This document shows, piece by piece, positions 1 through 10,200 of a stretch of 64,000 nucleotides of DNA. The DNA lies in contig JAEUTQ010000031.1 of assembly GCA_016787445.1 (NCBI GenBank), forward strand, positions 30,996 to 94,995. Reading direction: 5' to 3'. A program made the position numbers and the translations under genes. Each line of letters starts with the position of its first letter. Positions within the stretch are counted from its first letter, which is position 1. Origin of the DNA: Bacteroidia bacterium. Its GTDB lineage: Bacteria; Bacteroidota; Bacteroidia; B-17B0; Aurantibacillaceae. The notes below the pieces were generated by a model. It made no database searches. It had not been told where the DNA came from and saw only the letters and a list, made by a program, of their open reading frames with translations.

Positions 1-1
1 T

Positions 2-505
2 ACGGCTGCAGAATATTCTAATTACGCCAGCGATTTAACGCGTTGTATTCCGGTAAGCGGAAAATTCAGCAAACGTCAGAAAGCGGTTTACAATGCGGTG
101 TTACGTGTTATGAAAGCCGCAACCAAAATGCTAAAAGACGGCAATACCTTTGAGAAATATAATAAAGCTGTTGGAGAGTTAATGACGGAAGAACTTTTAA
201 AACTAAAGCTTATCAAAGCTTCCGAGGTAAAAAAGCAAAACCCTGCTTGGCCGGCTTATAAAAAATATTTCATGCACGGTACATCTCATTTCTTAGGATT
301 AGATGTTCATGATGTTGGTTTCTTTAATGAACCTATGCGTCCTGGAATGGTATTTACGGTTGAGCCGGGAATTTATATTCCTGAAGAAAACCTGGGCATT
401 CGCTTAGAGAATAATATTCTCATTACAACAAAAGGTCAGGTTGACTTAATGAAAAACATTCCATTAGAGGCTGAAGAAATAGAAGACATTATGAACAGTA
501 AATAA
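2..505 (+). CDS. pepP: Xaa-Pro aminopeptidase (M24 family), 3' part; 5' end outside window
   Basis: The reading frame is open from the first bases of the window, so the gene starts upstream; 167 C-terminal residues are visible. M24 metallopeptidase (pita-bread fold) that removes N-terminal residues preceding proline. Visible metal-site elements in family order are the Asp of the YASDLTR segment, the His of HGTSHFLGLDVHDVG, the Glu of TVEPGIYI and the Glu of GIRLENNILIT. The first metal-binding Asp and the N-terminal domain lie outside the window. A strong terminator follows the stop. The first in-frame ATG (98) is internal to the conserved domain and is not the true start. The choice of pepP over a close M24 paralogue rests on similarity of the visible motifs. 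Confidence 0.9.
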   Translation, partial: TAAEYSNYASDLTRCIPVSGKFSKRQKAVYNAVLRVMKAATKMLKDGNTFEKYNKAVGELMTEELLKLKLIKASEVKKQNPAWPAYKKYFMHGTSHFLGLDVHDVGFFNEPMRPGMVFTVEPGIYIPEENLGIRLENNILITTKGQVDLMKNIPLEAEEIEDIMNSK

Positions 506-513
506 AAACAAAG

Positions 514-535
514 GCCCGAGCAATCGGGCTTTTTT
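514..535 (+). terminator. Rho-independent terminator after the aminopeptidase gene
   Basis: A 6-bp stem GCCCGA/TCGGGC with loop GCAA is followed by six T residues, starting 8 nt after the stop codon of the aminopeptidase gene. Confidence 0.85.
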
Positions 536-577
536 GTATTTAAATAATAATTATTATGTTAAATAGCCTCTTTGGTT

Positions 578-1498
578 TTATAATTTCACAAACCGCGCGC
601 GAACAATATTTCCTTGCTTGTTTATTACTGCCACGAAATAGATTCCGCAATCAAGAGCAGAAACATCTACTTCATCATCGATAATGTTTATTTGCTTTTC
701 TTTTCCGCACACATCAAATACACGAATAGTATTAATTATAAAATCTCCCTGAAGTTTAAAACGAGTCGCTGTGGGATTTGGAAACAAGACAAGTTTTTCA
801 GGAATTGAAACGCTTCCATCAATATTATTTATGTAATTACAATTACTAGATACATTGTAATTACCAAATGAATTATCAAAATAACATCTAAACGCTCCGC
901 CTGCTAAAATATCCGGATCCACTATCGCTCCTTCACAAACAAAAGGAAATAAGAAGTTTTTCTTGCTTCCGATTTTTTCATATACGGTATCGATAACCGT
1001 TGTTGTGAAAGTACTCATATAAACATGAGTATATTTCAAAACCAATTTTTTTAATAGTACGGCGTTTAAAGTAACGCTTCCTGTATCCAATACCTCAACA
1101 GCTTTTCGGGGAACAACATTGCACGAACCGCCATGCGGAGAAACAACACGTAGCCATTTGTCACCAATTGCCGCGTTGAAATTAAAGAGTGTATCAAATT
1201 GAGAGTTGATATTGAAATAGTAAATCACTTTGTTGTTTTCGTAAGTAAAATGGTTTGTAATAGAAACGTTGACCGTCCCGGTTGGTGCAAACATAGGATT
1301 GTAACCTATAAAACGGTGGTTTAGTTTTTTGCACGTTTTTGATTGAATGACCGTGTCTCCAACATAGATGAGATCTGAATAACCTACGCACTGAAACCCA
1401 TACATAGCGTGCTTCCATATAGCGCCGGGCGGACACCAGTTTTGTGCCTTGCTTAGCGCAGACCCAAAGACAAGTAGAAAGGCAATAAGAATTCGCAT
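578..1498 (-). CDS. Secreted protein with T9SS type A sorting domain, function unknown
   Basis: 306 residues. An N-terminal signal peptide (about residues 1-18, ending SKAQ) and a C-terminal type IX sorting domain (about 230-306, with LVLFPNPTATRFKLQG and a terminal GIYFVAVINKQGN...ARFVKL strand pattern) are clear. By the family rule the protein would cross the outer membrane by T9SS and be released or anchored at the surface. The middle (about 20-225) has several Cys and Tyr/Asn-rich strands but no domain I recognise. It is convergent with the aminopeptidase gene. ATG start at 1498. Confidence 0.8.
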   Translation of the reverse strand: MRILIAFLLVFGSALSKAQNWCPPGAIWKHAMYGFQCVGYSDLIYVGDTVIQSKTCKKLNHRFIGYNPMFAPTGTVNVSITNHFTYENNKVIYYFNINSQFDTLFNFNAAIGDKWLRVVSPHGGSCNVVPRKAVEVLDTGSVTLNAVLLKKLVLKYTHVYMSTFTTTVIDTVYEKIGSKKNFLFPFVCEGAIVDPDILAGGAFRCYFDNSFGNYNVSSNCNYINNIDGSVSIPEKLVLFPNPTATRFKLQGDFIINTIRVFDVCGKEKQINIIDDEVDVSALDCGIYFVAVINKQGNIVRARFVKL

Positions 1499-2015
1499 GC
1501 CCGAATTTAGTGCTTTTTAAACGCTATAAGCGCGCCTTCTTCAAAAACAGAGCAAGACCTGACTTCTGAGACTTAAGTACGCTATAAAGACTTACAAACG
1601 GCTTTGTTAATAGTTTTACCTGATTAAGGTTGGTTTATGCAATATTAGTCCTTGACTAATTAGTTAAGGTTTTTTATAAGCCCAATTGTTCCATTCGACT
1701 CCGCTTTACTAAAGACTTCTTGCTCCTTTCTATAGAACTATATATAAATTAAATTATAGCTTATTAATTGAAAACAGGGCATTACAAGTAAATTAAAATT
1801 ATAATAGGTCTAATATTCGGTTCGGATTTCGGCTATTATTTAAGAAATACCTAAGGCGTCAAAGTCCTTTAATTTTCCTTAACTAAAGAGTAAGGCATTC
1901 GATTTCCTTAACTGAATCAAAGAGGCAGATTGAGGCTTAGATTTGATATTTAGGAGAAGCCTAGAAGAGGGTTTAGAGAATTGTTCTGTCCGAATAAATA
2001 AAAGAATGGGCACAT
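1499..2015. other. AT-rich intergenic region without a recognised gene
   Basis: About 520 bases between the T9SS cargo gene start and the first parS site. I see no convincing ORF, tRNA, or DnaA box of the TTATCCACA type. Short repeated words (CCTTAACT/TTAAGG near 1660-1920) are present. The region presumably holds the promoter for the minus-strand cargo gene at 578-1498 and flanks the centromere-like sites to its right. Confidence 0.5.
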
Positions 2016-2031
2016 TGTTTCACGTGGAACA
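2016..2031. promoter_or_regulatory. parS: parS site 1 (ParB-binding centromere sequence)
   Basis: TGTTTCACGTGGAACA. Its reverse complement TGTTCCACGTGAAACA fits the parS consensus known from Bacillus subtilis (TGTTNCACGTGAAACA) exactly. It lies in the intergenic space just beyond the 3' end of the methyltransferase gene. ParB would nucleate here for chromosome segregation. No parA or parB gene is in the window. Confidence 0.85.
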
Positions 2032-2044
2032 AAGTACAGGAAAT

Positions 2045-2068
2045 AAAAAAAGGCCCTTAGGCCTTTTT
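2045..2068 (-). terminator. Terminator of the methyltransferase gene
   Basis: Stem AGGCC/GGCCT (2051-2055 with 2060-2064), extended by A-T pairs, loop CTTA, with a T-run on the minus strand. The methyltransferase stop codon (2057-2059) lies inside the loop, so the hairpin overlaps the end of the coding sequence. Confidence 0.75.
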
Positions 2069-2944
2069 AAAGATGTATATCACGCTGGAATAGGCGTTGG
2101 GGTTCCTTGCCCTAAGATTAGATCTTAAACCGTTTATAAAGGCGTTTAAATATCGTATCGAACCGGTCTTGTATTTCTCTGAAAGCATACTCACATAGAA
2201 ACTATCAAACTTCATCGGTAAGCTTTTAATATGCGTAAAACCAAACTTAGAAAGCAGTTTAGAAACAGAATCCAGATTAAAATGATAGATGTGGCGCGGA
2301 ATATCGTAGCCTGCCCAATATTCTTTGTAGTGTTGCGCATCAAAAGAAGTATAATTTGGAACAGCAATTATAAGAGTTCCCTTATTGCTTAGATGATTCT
2401 TAAAGAAACTTAACGTATCGTCCAAATCCGTTACGTGCTCCAACACATGCCACAAAGTGATAACATCGAACTTTGCGCTACCTAATTCCAGAGCCAGGCT
2501 TTCTTTAGTATTAAATACACTTAGCCCTTTCTTTGAAGCTATAGTCCTGGCATCAGAATCCGGTTCGAAGCCAAAAGATTTCCAGCCGGCTTCTTTACAG
2601 GTATTCAAAAACATTCCCGTACCACAGCCATAATCCAAAATTGTTCCACGTGAAACAAAAGATTCAATCAGGCCTAATTTCTTCTTGAGTGTGTAAGAAC
2701 GCACCGCATGATAAAGGCGGTTTATTAAGCCCTTCTTGGTGTTGGTATGGCTAACGTAGTCTTCCGATTTATAGTACTGACCAATGGTGTCATCGCTTGG
2801 TCTTGGGTTTGTGTATTTGAATCCACAGGCCGAACAGGAAACGATATTGAATGTTTCCTGGCTCACCGTATAATCCTTACAGGAAATAAACGGTTGGCTT
2901 TGGCCTGAACCACAAACCGGACATTTGTCTAATTTATATAACAT
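2057..2944 (-). CDS. Class I SAM-dependent methyltransferase with N-terminal zinc-ribbon
   Basis: 295 residues. The N-terminus has a two-CxxC zinc-binding element (CPVCGSG near residue 9 and CSACGFKYTNPRP near 37) typical of the Methyltransf_23-type enzymes found in surface-polysaccharide and natural-product clusters. SAM motif I follows as LDYGCGTG (about 105-112), with an acidic motif II in FEPD and motif IV as DVITLWHVLEHV. The substrate is not predictable. The coding sequence contains a perfect parS site (2642-2657), and another parS separates it from mnmG (22 nt gap). Same strand as mnmG, so probably co-transcribed with it. ATG start. Confidence 0.88.
   Translation of the reverse strand: MLYKLDKCPVCGSGQSQPFISCKDYTVSQETFNIVSCSACGFKYTNPRPSDDTIGQYYKSEDYVSHTNTKKGLINRLYHAVRSYTLKKKLGLIESFVSRGTILDYGCGTGMFLNTCKEAGWKSFGFEPDSDARTIASKKGLSVFNTKESLALELGSAKFDVITLWHVLEHVTDLDDTLSFFKNHLSNKGTLIIAVPNYTSFDAQHYKEYWAGYDIPRHIYHFNLDSVSKLLSKFGFTHIKSLPMKFDSFYVSMLSEKYKTGSIRYLNAFINGLRSNLRARNPNAYSSVIYIFKKA
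2642..2657. promoter_or_regulatory. parS: parS site 2, inside the methyltransferase coding sequence
   Basis: TGTTCCACGTGAAACA, a perfect 16-bp match to the parS consensus, located within an open reading frame as many chromosomal parS sites are. Confidence 0.92.
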
Positions 2945-2950
2945 AGGTTT

Positions 2951-2966
2951 CGTTCCACGTGGAACT
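2951..2966. promoter_or_regulatory. parS: parS-like site 3, between methyltransferase and mnmG
   Basis: CGTTCCACGTGGAACT contains the perfect 14-bp palindrome GTTCCACGTGGAAC (2952-2965). It differs from consensus only in the outermost bases and one arm position. It fills almost the whole 22-nt gap between the two genes. Confidence 0.82.
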
Positions 2967-4850
2967 TTATCGGCCCATATGAACTAACAATACCGAAATA
3001 TCTGCCGGGTTAATTCCCGAGATCCGGCTTGCTTGTCCAATAGAGGCGGGTTTAAACTTCTTTAGTTTTTCCTTGGCTTCTGTACCAAGACTTACAATTG
3101 TATCATAATTGAAGTTGGGGTTAATCTTCAAATCTTCCAGGCGCTTTAGCTTTTCCGCGTTCTCTTGCTCACGCTGAAGATAGCCCTCATACTTCATAAG
3201 AATTTCTGCCTGCTCAATTGTCTCTTCCGACAAATATTCACAAAGTCCGTCTACATCCTTGCACGAGCCGGCAATGCCTTTTATAGAAACATCTGGCCTA
3301 GAAAGAATATTATAATAACGCATCTTTTGATTGACCTCCGCAGAATTCACGGAACTTAAATAAGGATTGATTTCATCCGGATTTGCGCTGGTGTTTTTAA
3401 AGTAATCAATCACCTTCTCATAATCCTTTATCTTTTGTTCTACCTTCTCAAACCTTTCTTGACTGGCTAATCCAAGCTGATGGGAAAGGGGGGTAAGGCG
3501 AACGTCCGCATTATCCTGTCTCAACAATAATCTATATTCAGCCCGCGAAGTAAACATACGATAGGGCTCTTCGGTTCCTTTTGTTACCAAATCATCAATC
3601 AACACACCGATATAAGCATCGTAACGATTAAGAACAAAAGGATTCTTTTCGTTAATTTTTAAATGAGCATTCATTCCGGCAATCAATCCTTGGCACGCCG
3701 CTTCTTCGTAACCGGTCGTTCCGTTGATCTGCCCCGCTAAATATAAATTCTCAATAAGCTGTGTCTCTAAAGTTAGTCCTAATTGAGTAGGAGGGAAGTA
3801 ATCGTACTCAATAGCATAACCGGGCCTGAACATTTTTGCGTTCTCAAAGCCCGGAATGAGCCTAAGTGCCTGATACTGAACGTCTTCTGGTAAAGAGGTG
3901 CTAAATCCGTTCACATATATCTCAACCGTGTTCCATCCTTCAGGCTCTACAAACAACTGATGGCGCTCTCTTTCGGAAAAGCGTGTAATTTTATCTTCAA
4001 TACTAGGGCAATATCTTGGACCGAGCCCTTGTATTCTTCCTTGAAACATCGGCGACTTCTCAAAGCCTGTGCGAAGTATCTCGTGAACTTTCTCGTTGGT
4101 ATAAGTAATATGACAAGGTACTTGCTTTTTTAGTGGTTGTGTGGCGTCGGAAAAACTGAATTTATAATTGCAGTCATCCCCGTCCTGAACCTCCATTTTA
4201 GAATAATCCAAAGATCTTCCGTCGATACGAGGCGGCGTACCTGTTTTCATTCTTCCACTTTCAAAACCCAACTTTACTAATTGCTCGGTAATTCCGTGTG
4301 AAGCAGATTCGCCTGTTCTTCCTCCGCCCAATTGTTTTTCTCCAATATGAATAACACCGTTTAAGAATGTACCATTTGTAAGTACAACGGCTTTTGCTTT
4401 AAATTCAATTCCCAATCCGGTTATTACTCCTTCAACTCTTTTTCCGTCTTTACTGATAATTAATGAGCGAACCATGTCTTGCCAGAAATCAACATTTGGC
4501 GTTTGTTCCAGCATTTCGCGCCATTTGGCGGCAAATAGCATGCGGTCGTTTTGAGAACGCGGACTCCACATAGCGGGGCCTTTGCTTCGGTTCAGCATTC
4601 TGAATTGTATCGCAGAGACATCGGAAACAATTCCGCTATAACCTCCCAGGGCATCAATCTCACGAACAATTTGACCTTTAGCAATTCCTCCCATGGCTGG
4701 ATTACAACTCATTTGGGCAATGGTTTGCATGTTCATGGTTACCAAAAGCACCTTTGAGCCCATGTTGGCAGCTGCAGCAGCGGCTTCGCAACCGGCGTGG
4801 CCCGCTCCAACAACTATGATATCGTATTGCTGTGTCAAAATGTTTTGCAA
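2967..4850 (-). CDS. mnmG: tRNA uridine-5-carboxymethylaminomethyl(34) synthesis enzyme MnmG
   Basis: 627 residues, the usual length for MnmG (GidA), the FAD enzyme that with MnmE installs the cmnm5/nm5 group on wobble U34 of tRNAs. The N-terminus has the dinucleotide-binding motif [10 protein letters not shown] followed by the signature [22 protein letters not shown] stretch. [20 protein letters not shown] and the C-terminal [10 protein letters not shown] and [15 protein letters not shown] elements are also present. There is no in-frame ATG after the upstream stop: translation must begin at TTG 4850 or at TTG 4838 ([11 protein letters not shown]), so the start is uncertain by four codons. 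mnmG is often close to the replication origin, which fits the adjacent parS sites. Confidence 0.97.
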   Translation of the reverse strand: MQNILTQQYDIIVVGAGHAGCEAAAAAANMGSKVLLVTMNMQTIAQMSCNPAMGGIAKGQIVREIDALGGYSGIVSDVSAIQFRMLNRSKGPAMWSPRSQNDRMLFAAKWREMLEQTPNVDFWQDMVRSLIISKDGKRVEGVITGLGIEFKAKAVVLTNGTFLNGVIHIGEKQLGGGRTGESASHGITEQLVKLGFESGRMKTGTPPRIDGRSLDYSKMEVQDGDDCNYKFSFSDATQPLKKQVPCHITYTNEKVHEILRTGFEKSPMFQGRIQGLGPRYCPSIEDKITRFSERERHQLFVEPEGWNTVEIYVNGFSTSLPEDVQYQALRLIPGFENAKMFRPGYAIEYDYFPPTQLGLTLETQLIENLYLAGQINGTTGYEEAACQGLIAGMNAHLKINEKNPFVLNRYDAYIGVLIDDLVTKGTEEPYRMFTSRAEYRLLLRQDNADVRLTPLSHQLGLASQERFEKVEQKIKDYEKVIDYFKNTSANPDEINPYLSSVNSAEVNQKMRYYNILSRPDVSIKGIAGSCKDVDGLCEYLSEETIEQAEILMKYEGYLQREQENAEKLKRLEDLKINPNFNYDTIVSLGTEAKEKLKKFKPASIGQASRISGINPADISVLLVHMGR

Positions 4851-4969
4851 AGATAGTATATATGGTCAAAAGATTTGATAATTAAGTCCTAATAAGATTT
4901 TTAAAATATTTTATGGAATAATTATGTAACGCGCATCTCAATACAAACGTTATAATAAAAACCTATCCC

Positions 4970-6469
4970 ATGAAAAGAAATTACGCCCTAACATTGATAG
5001 CCGGAATGAGCTGTGCTTTATTAAGTGCCCAATACAACGGCAACTTTAAAGTGTTTTCACCAAGCAAGGAAAACGGTCCGTATAGTTTAGAAAAGCTTTT
5101 ACAATCCATGGCCGGCGATGGGGTTGTATTAAAGAGTTATTCCATCACAAAAACGTCGAGCGATGAGGCTTTTGGTTTTTTTGAAGATAAGCAAGGTCGA
5201 CTTGGCATGAAAAAAGGACTTATTATGACTACGGGAGGAATTGCCGGTTTATCAAGTAAAAACTTACAAGCCGCCATGTCAAACAACACACACGCTAAAG
5301 CAGAAGGGCGTGAGGTGATGAACGCAAACGATAATACAGGTTACGATGACTTAGAAAAACTATTGGAAAGAAATCAAAAAACCTTTGATGCCTGTGTCAT
5401 TGAATTAGACGTGGTACCCACTGCAGATACTTTAACCTTTAATTACGTATTTGGTTCTGAAGAATACGATGAGTTTGTGGGTTCAAGTTATAACGACGTA
5501 TTTGCTTTTTTCATCAGCGGAAAGGGAATCAAGAATGTAAAAAATTTAGCGGTGGTTCCTAATACAAAAACTCCGGTAAGTGTAAACAGCATTAATAATG
5601 GCGGCGGGTCTTATGGGAAATCTGCCAGCAATCCCGCTTATTTTGTGAGTAACCTGGATGGTCATGTTGGTTTGGAATACGATGGCGTAACAAAACTAAT
5701 GGAGATTAAACAGGCCGTTACTCCATACGAAACATATCACATTAAACTGGCCATTGCAGATGTGGGCGACAACGCATATGATTCGGGTGTTTTAATTGAA
5801 GGAAGAAGCATTGTTTCGTATGAAAAAAAATACAACGTTTTGTATGACAAAAACAGTAACAAAATTGAAAGCGGTTATCAGCACATGCTGGATGCGCTCG
5901 CTGCAGAATATAAAAATTACGGGGGTAAAATAATTCTTACCGGGCACACAGACAGTGAGGGCGGAGAAGCCGAATCACAAGAATTATCTTGTTCGCGCGC
6001 TTATGGTGTAAGTGCTTATTTACAAAGTAAAGGTGTAAAGGAAAGCAATATCATTATTGATTGTAAGGGTCAAAACATGCCAGCCAACGAAAATTATAAT
6101 GAGACAGGAAAAACATTGAACCGTCGTGTTGAGTTAAAAATTACCGGCGACAATACAACCTATTATGAAAACAAAACCATTGCCGACTCAAAAACACCTG
6201 TTCAAGAAAAATCTTCACTGGTAAAAAACTTCCCAAATCCATTCATTGGCACAACAACTATTGAAGCATCCATTCTGCCTCACGTAAAAGAAGCTTATTT
6301 ATTAATTACCGATATGACCGGAAAAGTAATGAAGCAAATTTATTTAGTGGAACGCGGTAGCACAAGCGCCTTGTTTGATGGCGGAAATTTAGCTGAAGGC
6401 ATTTACAATGTCACCTTATTTACAGACGGATCTGTGAGCGGAAATCTGAAAATAGTGAACAATAAATAA
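4970..6469 (+). CDS. Choice-of-anchor L / OmpA-like / T9SS sorting domain protein
   Basis: 499 residues with three recognisable parts. After a signal peptide (about 1-20, ending LLSAQ) comes a choice-of-anchor L type region (about 35-270), diagnosed by FNYVFGSEEYDEFVGSSYND and the following FAFFISG. Then an OmpA-family peptidoglycan-binding-like domain follows (about 285-395: ILTGHTDSEGG, SCSRAYGVSAYLQSKGV, LNRRVELKI). Last is a T9SS type A sorting domain (about 410-499: NFPNPFIGTTTIEAS...GIYNVTLF). The Asp of HTD and the Arg of SRA that contact peptidoglycan in OmpA proteins are kept. It is probably a surface or cell-envelope protein; the order of anchors is unusual (see findings). Confidence 0.85.
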   Translation: MKRNYALTLIAGMSCALLSAQYNGNFKVFSPSKENGPYSLEKLLQSMAGDGVVLKSYSITKTSSDEAFGFFEDKQGRLGMKKGLIMTTGGIAGLSSKNLQAAMSNNTHAKAEGREVMNANDNTGYDDLEKLLERNQKTFDACVIELDVVPTADTLTFNYVFGSEEYDEFVGSSYNDVFAFFISGKGIKNVKNLAVVPNTKTPVSVNSINNGGGSYGKSASNPAYFVSNLDGHVGLEYDGVTKLMEIKQAVTPYETYHIKLAIADVGDNAYDSGVLIEGRSIVSYEKKYNVLYDKNSNKIESGYQHMLDALAAEYKNYGGKIILTGHTDSEGGEAESQELSCSRAYGVSAYLQSKGVKESNIIIDCKGQNMPANENYNETGKTLNRRVELKITGDNTTYYENKTIADSKTPVQEKSSLVKNFPNPFIGTTTIEASILPHVKEAYLLITDMTGKVMKQIYLVERGSTSALFDGGNLAEGIYNVTLFTDGSVSGNLKIVNNK

Positions 6470-6480
6470 TCATTAACAAA

Positions 6481-6504
6481 AAACCCCTCTTAGTCGAGGG
6501 GTTT
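6481..6504. terminator. Bidirectional terminator between convergent genes
   Basis: Nine-bp perfect stem AAACCCCTC/GAGGGGTTT (6481-6489 with 6496-6504) with a 6-nt loop and T-runs on both strands. It sits between the stop codons of the 4970-6469 gene and the LytTR regulator. Confidence 0.9.
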
Positions 6505-6509
6505 TAAAT

Positions 6510-7268
6510 TTATAATAGATTAAGCTTTCCGAGTAATTCATCGCGGTAAGAGCCGCCAACCGGAATGGCCTTTTTCTCATTTTCTAATATGACGGTTTGG
6601 TTTTCGATGGCCTGAATTTTATCGGTGCGCACAATATAAGAGCGGTGTACACGCACAAAATCAACTGTTCCTAGTTTCTTTTCAATATCCTTCATGGTAG
6701 AGTGCACGGTGTAACGTGCGTACTGAGTATTAATAATCACATAATCCTTCAGTGCTTCTACGTAATAAATATCCTTCAAATAAACTTTTACAAGTTTACT
6801 GTTTGCTTTCACAAACAAAATATCGTTTTGAGTACCGTCCTTATTCTCAACTAAAGAATATAAAAAATCACGTTCTTTTTGAAGAGCAGCATCTTTTTGG
6901 TGCTTATACACGGCCATTTCAATGGTACTGTGTAAATCAATTTCCTTAAATGGCTTTAAAATATATCCGTAAGGTTCGGTCACTTTTGCGCGACTTAAAG
7001 TGCTTTCGTCGGCATAAGCGGTTAAGAAGATTACCGGCACGTTCACGAATTTGCGCAATTGTTCCGCCACTTCAATTCCCGTTAAATCACCCTTAATCAT
7101 GATGTCCATAAGAACAACATCAGGGTTTAAGGATTTAATTTGCTCGATGGCATCGTTTCCGTTATTAGCAATTCCCAAAACGTTATACCCTAATTTAATA
7201 AGGTTGTTTTGGATGTCTTTAGCAACGATGCTTTCGTCTTCAACTATAAAAATATTCAACTTTTCCAT
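6510..7268 (-). CDS. LytTR-family response regulator
   Basis: 252 residues. N-terminal receiver domain (1-120) with acidic pocket E10-D11, phospho-acceptor D55 (VVLMDIM), T83 and K105 (LKPF). C-terminal LytTR DNA-binding domain (about 150-252; YYVEALKDYVIINT, FVRVHRSYIVRTDKI, IPVGGSYRDELL). It begins 6 nt after the stop of the multi-PAS histidine kinase, so it is the obvious cognate output protein. LytTR regulators bind imperfect direct repeats at promoters; the targets are unknown. ATG start. Confidence 0.95.
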   Translation of the reverse strand: MEKLNIFIVEDESIVAKDIQNNLIKLGYNVLGIANNGNDAIEQIKSLNPDVVLMDIMIKGDLTGIEVAEQLRKFVNVPVIFLTAYADESTLSRAKVTEPYGYILKPFKEIDLHSTIEMAVYKHQKDAALQKERDFLYSLVENKDGTQNDILFVKANSKLVKVYLKDIYYVEALKDYVIINTQYARYTVHSTMKDIEKKLGTVDFVRVHRSYIVRTDKIQAIENQTVILENEKKAIPVGGSYRDELLGKLNLL

Positions 7269-7274
7269 TCTGTT

Positions 7275-10200
7275 TTACATTGGGAAATTAATAAAAAACC
7301 CGGTGCCTTTTTCCTTATTTTCTCTAAGTTCAATGTTGCCGTTTAATTGTTCAACAAGGGTGTTTACAAGTTGCAAGCCTAATGAGTTGGTGTTTTTAAA
7401 GTCCACCTCTTTAGGAAATCCCTTTCCGTTATCCGACACTTCCAAAAATAAGATATTATCTTTAGTATACAAATTTATGAAAATAATTCCTTCTTTTTCG
7501 TCGTTAAAGGCGTGTTTAATGGAGTTGGTAACCAGCTCGTTTATGATTAATCCCGCCGGGATTGACGTATCGAGGTTTAAAATCACCTTTTGAAGATCCA
7601 TCACCAGCCTTACCTTTTGAATAGATGCCGTATAGGAGTGAAGAATGTTGTTGGTTAGAGTAGTAACGTAATCAGAGAAGTTAATGGACGAGAACGTTTT
7701 GTTTTGATATAACGACTCGTGAATGTAAGCCATTGTTTTTATTCGGTTCTGACTTTCCTTTAATAAATTGAGCGCGTAATTATCCGTTACATACGATGAC
7801 TGAAGGTTAAGGATACTTGAAATAACCTGCATGTTGTTTTTTACACGATGATGAACTTCCTTCAATAAAATTTCCTTCTCTTTCAGTGACTGTGTAATTC
7901 TTTCTTCGTAACGTTTGTTCTCTGTGATATCAATTCCCAATCCAGAAACCTCTATCACTTGATTGTTTTGATCTTTGATTGGATATAAAACGTACTGGCG
8001 ATACACTTTAGTGCCGTCGCGGTTAAAGCGTTCGGTAGTAAATTCAGCCGGCACTCCCGAGAATGCTAAATCATACTTTTCATCCCAAAACTCTTGATAT
8101 GGTTTTGTTGCGCCGTTTCCTAACTGACGAATGCTTTTGTTTTCTTGCGGATAAAACCCGTACAAATTATAAATCGCATTCGCATAATTTTGATTGAAAG
8201 AAGTTATTTCTTTTTTGTGATTGATAGTCCATATTAATTGGCTACCGCTTTCAAAAATAGCTTTTATTTTGGCAGCTTGCTCCTTTATCTGTTCCGCATT
8301 TTTAATTCGATCAGAAATATCGTGAGCGATTCCGGAAACTTCAATAATTTTTCCTCCTTCGTAAACCGGATTCAAGAAGACTTCTAAAAATATTTTATTA
8401 TTCTTTTTGTCGGTAAACGTTGTTTCGAAATTAATCGTTTCACCGGCGAATGCTTTTTTATATTGATTATTCCACCACTCATTATAAGCGCGCTTACTAA
8501 CCATTTTACCCTTATTGATAACCGTACCCAATTTTGATTCAAGTCCGTAAACTAATTTTATCAATCGCGAATAGTTGTGGTTAAAAGACGTGAGCTCGTT
8601 TTTCTGATTAATCGTCCAGATGTAATGAAGACCCCCATCAAAAATTGCTTGAAGTTTTGCGGTTTGGTTTTTTACTTTCTGCTCATTCAATATTTTGTCG
8701 GTGATATCAATTCCCATTCCTGACACCTCCGAAACATTATTTTTATCGTCGTAAATCGGATGTAAATAAACTTGTCGGAAAGTTTTTTCACCCTTACGGT
8801 TAGTGCGTTCGGTTGTGAACTCCACTATTTCTCCTTTAAATGCACTTTCTGCTTTTCCCGCCCAAAACTTTAAATATTCCTGCTTTTCTCTAGCGCTTGT
8901 AGGAGAAACCCAAGGTTGTCCAACAACAGGGCGCCTGCCATATAAATCATTAATTACGTTTGAAAAATTCGCGTTAAAAGAAGTATAAATTCTATCCCTG
9001 TTGAAAGTCCACATAATATGCGTTCCGCTTTCAAAAATAGCCCTTAGTTTTGCGGCCTTTTCTATATTTTGCTTTTCGAACTTTTTACTGTCGGTAACAT
9101 CATGCGCTAAACACGCAATTTCTACAACCTTTCCTGCTTCATTTTTAATTGGGCTAAGAAACACTTCTCTGAATATTTCTTCTCCCTTATTGTTTTTATC
9201 GCGTCTTTCAAATACAACATGCTCTCCATTTAAAACGCGTTTATAATAAGGGTGCCAAAGTGATTTATTTTCCTTTTTAAACTTTTCAGGAATAAACGCA
9301 AATGCTTGCTTCCCTAATATTGGGAATATCCCGTATTTTTTCTTGAAAGTGTTCCTATAGTTATTATTAAAGTAGGTTAATTCAAGGTTGTGATTTACCG
9401 TCCATACTAAGTGAGAACTGCTTTCAAAAATGGCGCTTAGCTTTGCGGCTTGTAAAGTAATTTCCTTTTCGTGCTGCTTTAACTTCTCCTCAACTTTCTT
9501 TCTAAGTTCAATTTCTTTGATGAGACTTTTATTGTGCTCTTCTGCAATCTCGGCACGCAACCTTTCCTTTTCAAATATTTCCTTTTGCGAAACGTCCTGT
9601 ATAATGGTTAAAACCGAATTCACTCCGTTATACTTTACGGGAACCGACCTTAACTCAATGTTAACAGTTTCGTTCTTTGTATTCACAATTTTGTATGGTT
9701 TAAAACCAAGTTCCTTTCCCTTTAAGACTTGTTTTACTCTTTCAAGCGCGGGAAGACGTTGTTCGGGAACTATATAATTTATCAGGTTTTTACCAAGCAC
9801 ATCCTTTTCGCTTTTTGCCTTTAGAATTTTCAAAAGCTCCTTATTACACATGCGGCAAATGCCTTGATCGTGAATAACGAATGCCATTGGCGACTCATTT
9901 AATAATTGATGATAGTCGCTCCACTTTTGATTTAATTCAGCTTCCTTCTCTTTTAATTCCGTAATGTTTCTTACAACGCCAAATAAAAATTTAACCTTTC
10001 CTTTTTCGTCCAAAATCGGCGAAACATTATCTTCCATCCATACTGTCTTTCCGTCTGCAGCTTTTACTTGATATACAACACTCTTCGCTTTAAAAGCATT
10101 ACGCTTTTGTTGGGAAGCTGCAATTACCTCGTGCTTCTTGAGATCATTGTTTTTTCCAATGGTTTTTTTATTTATAAAAAACGCGTCTTTATAAAAAACA

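Noticed and set aside
1499..2015. Possible replication origin
   Set aside because: No DnaA-box series or AT-rich repeat unit recognised, and no dnaA, parA or parB in the window; only parS sites support proximity.
1943..2128. 61-codon plus-strand ORF across parS site 1 and a terminator
   Set aside because: It runs through a terminator hairpin and into the 3' end of the methyltransferase gene; no homology.
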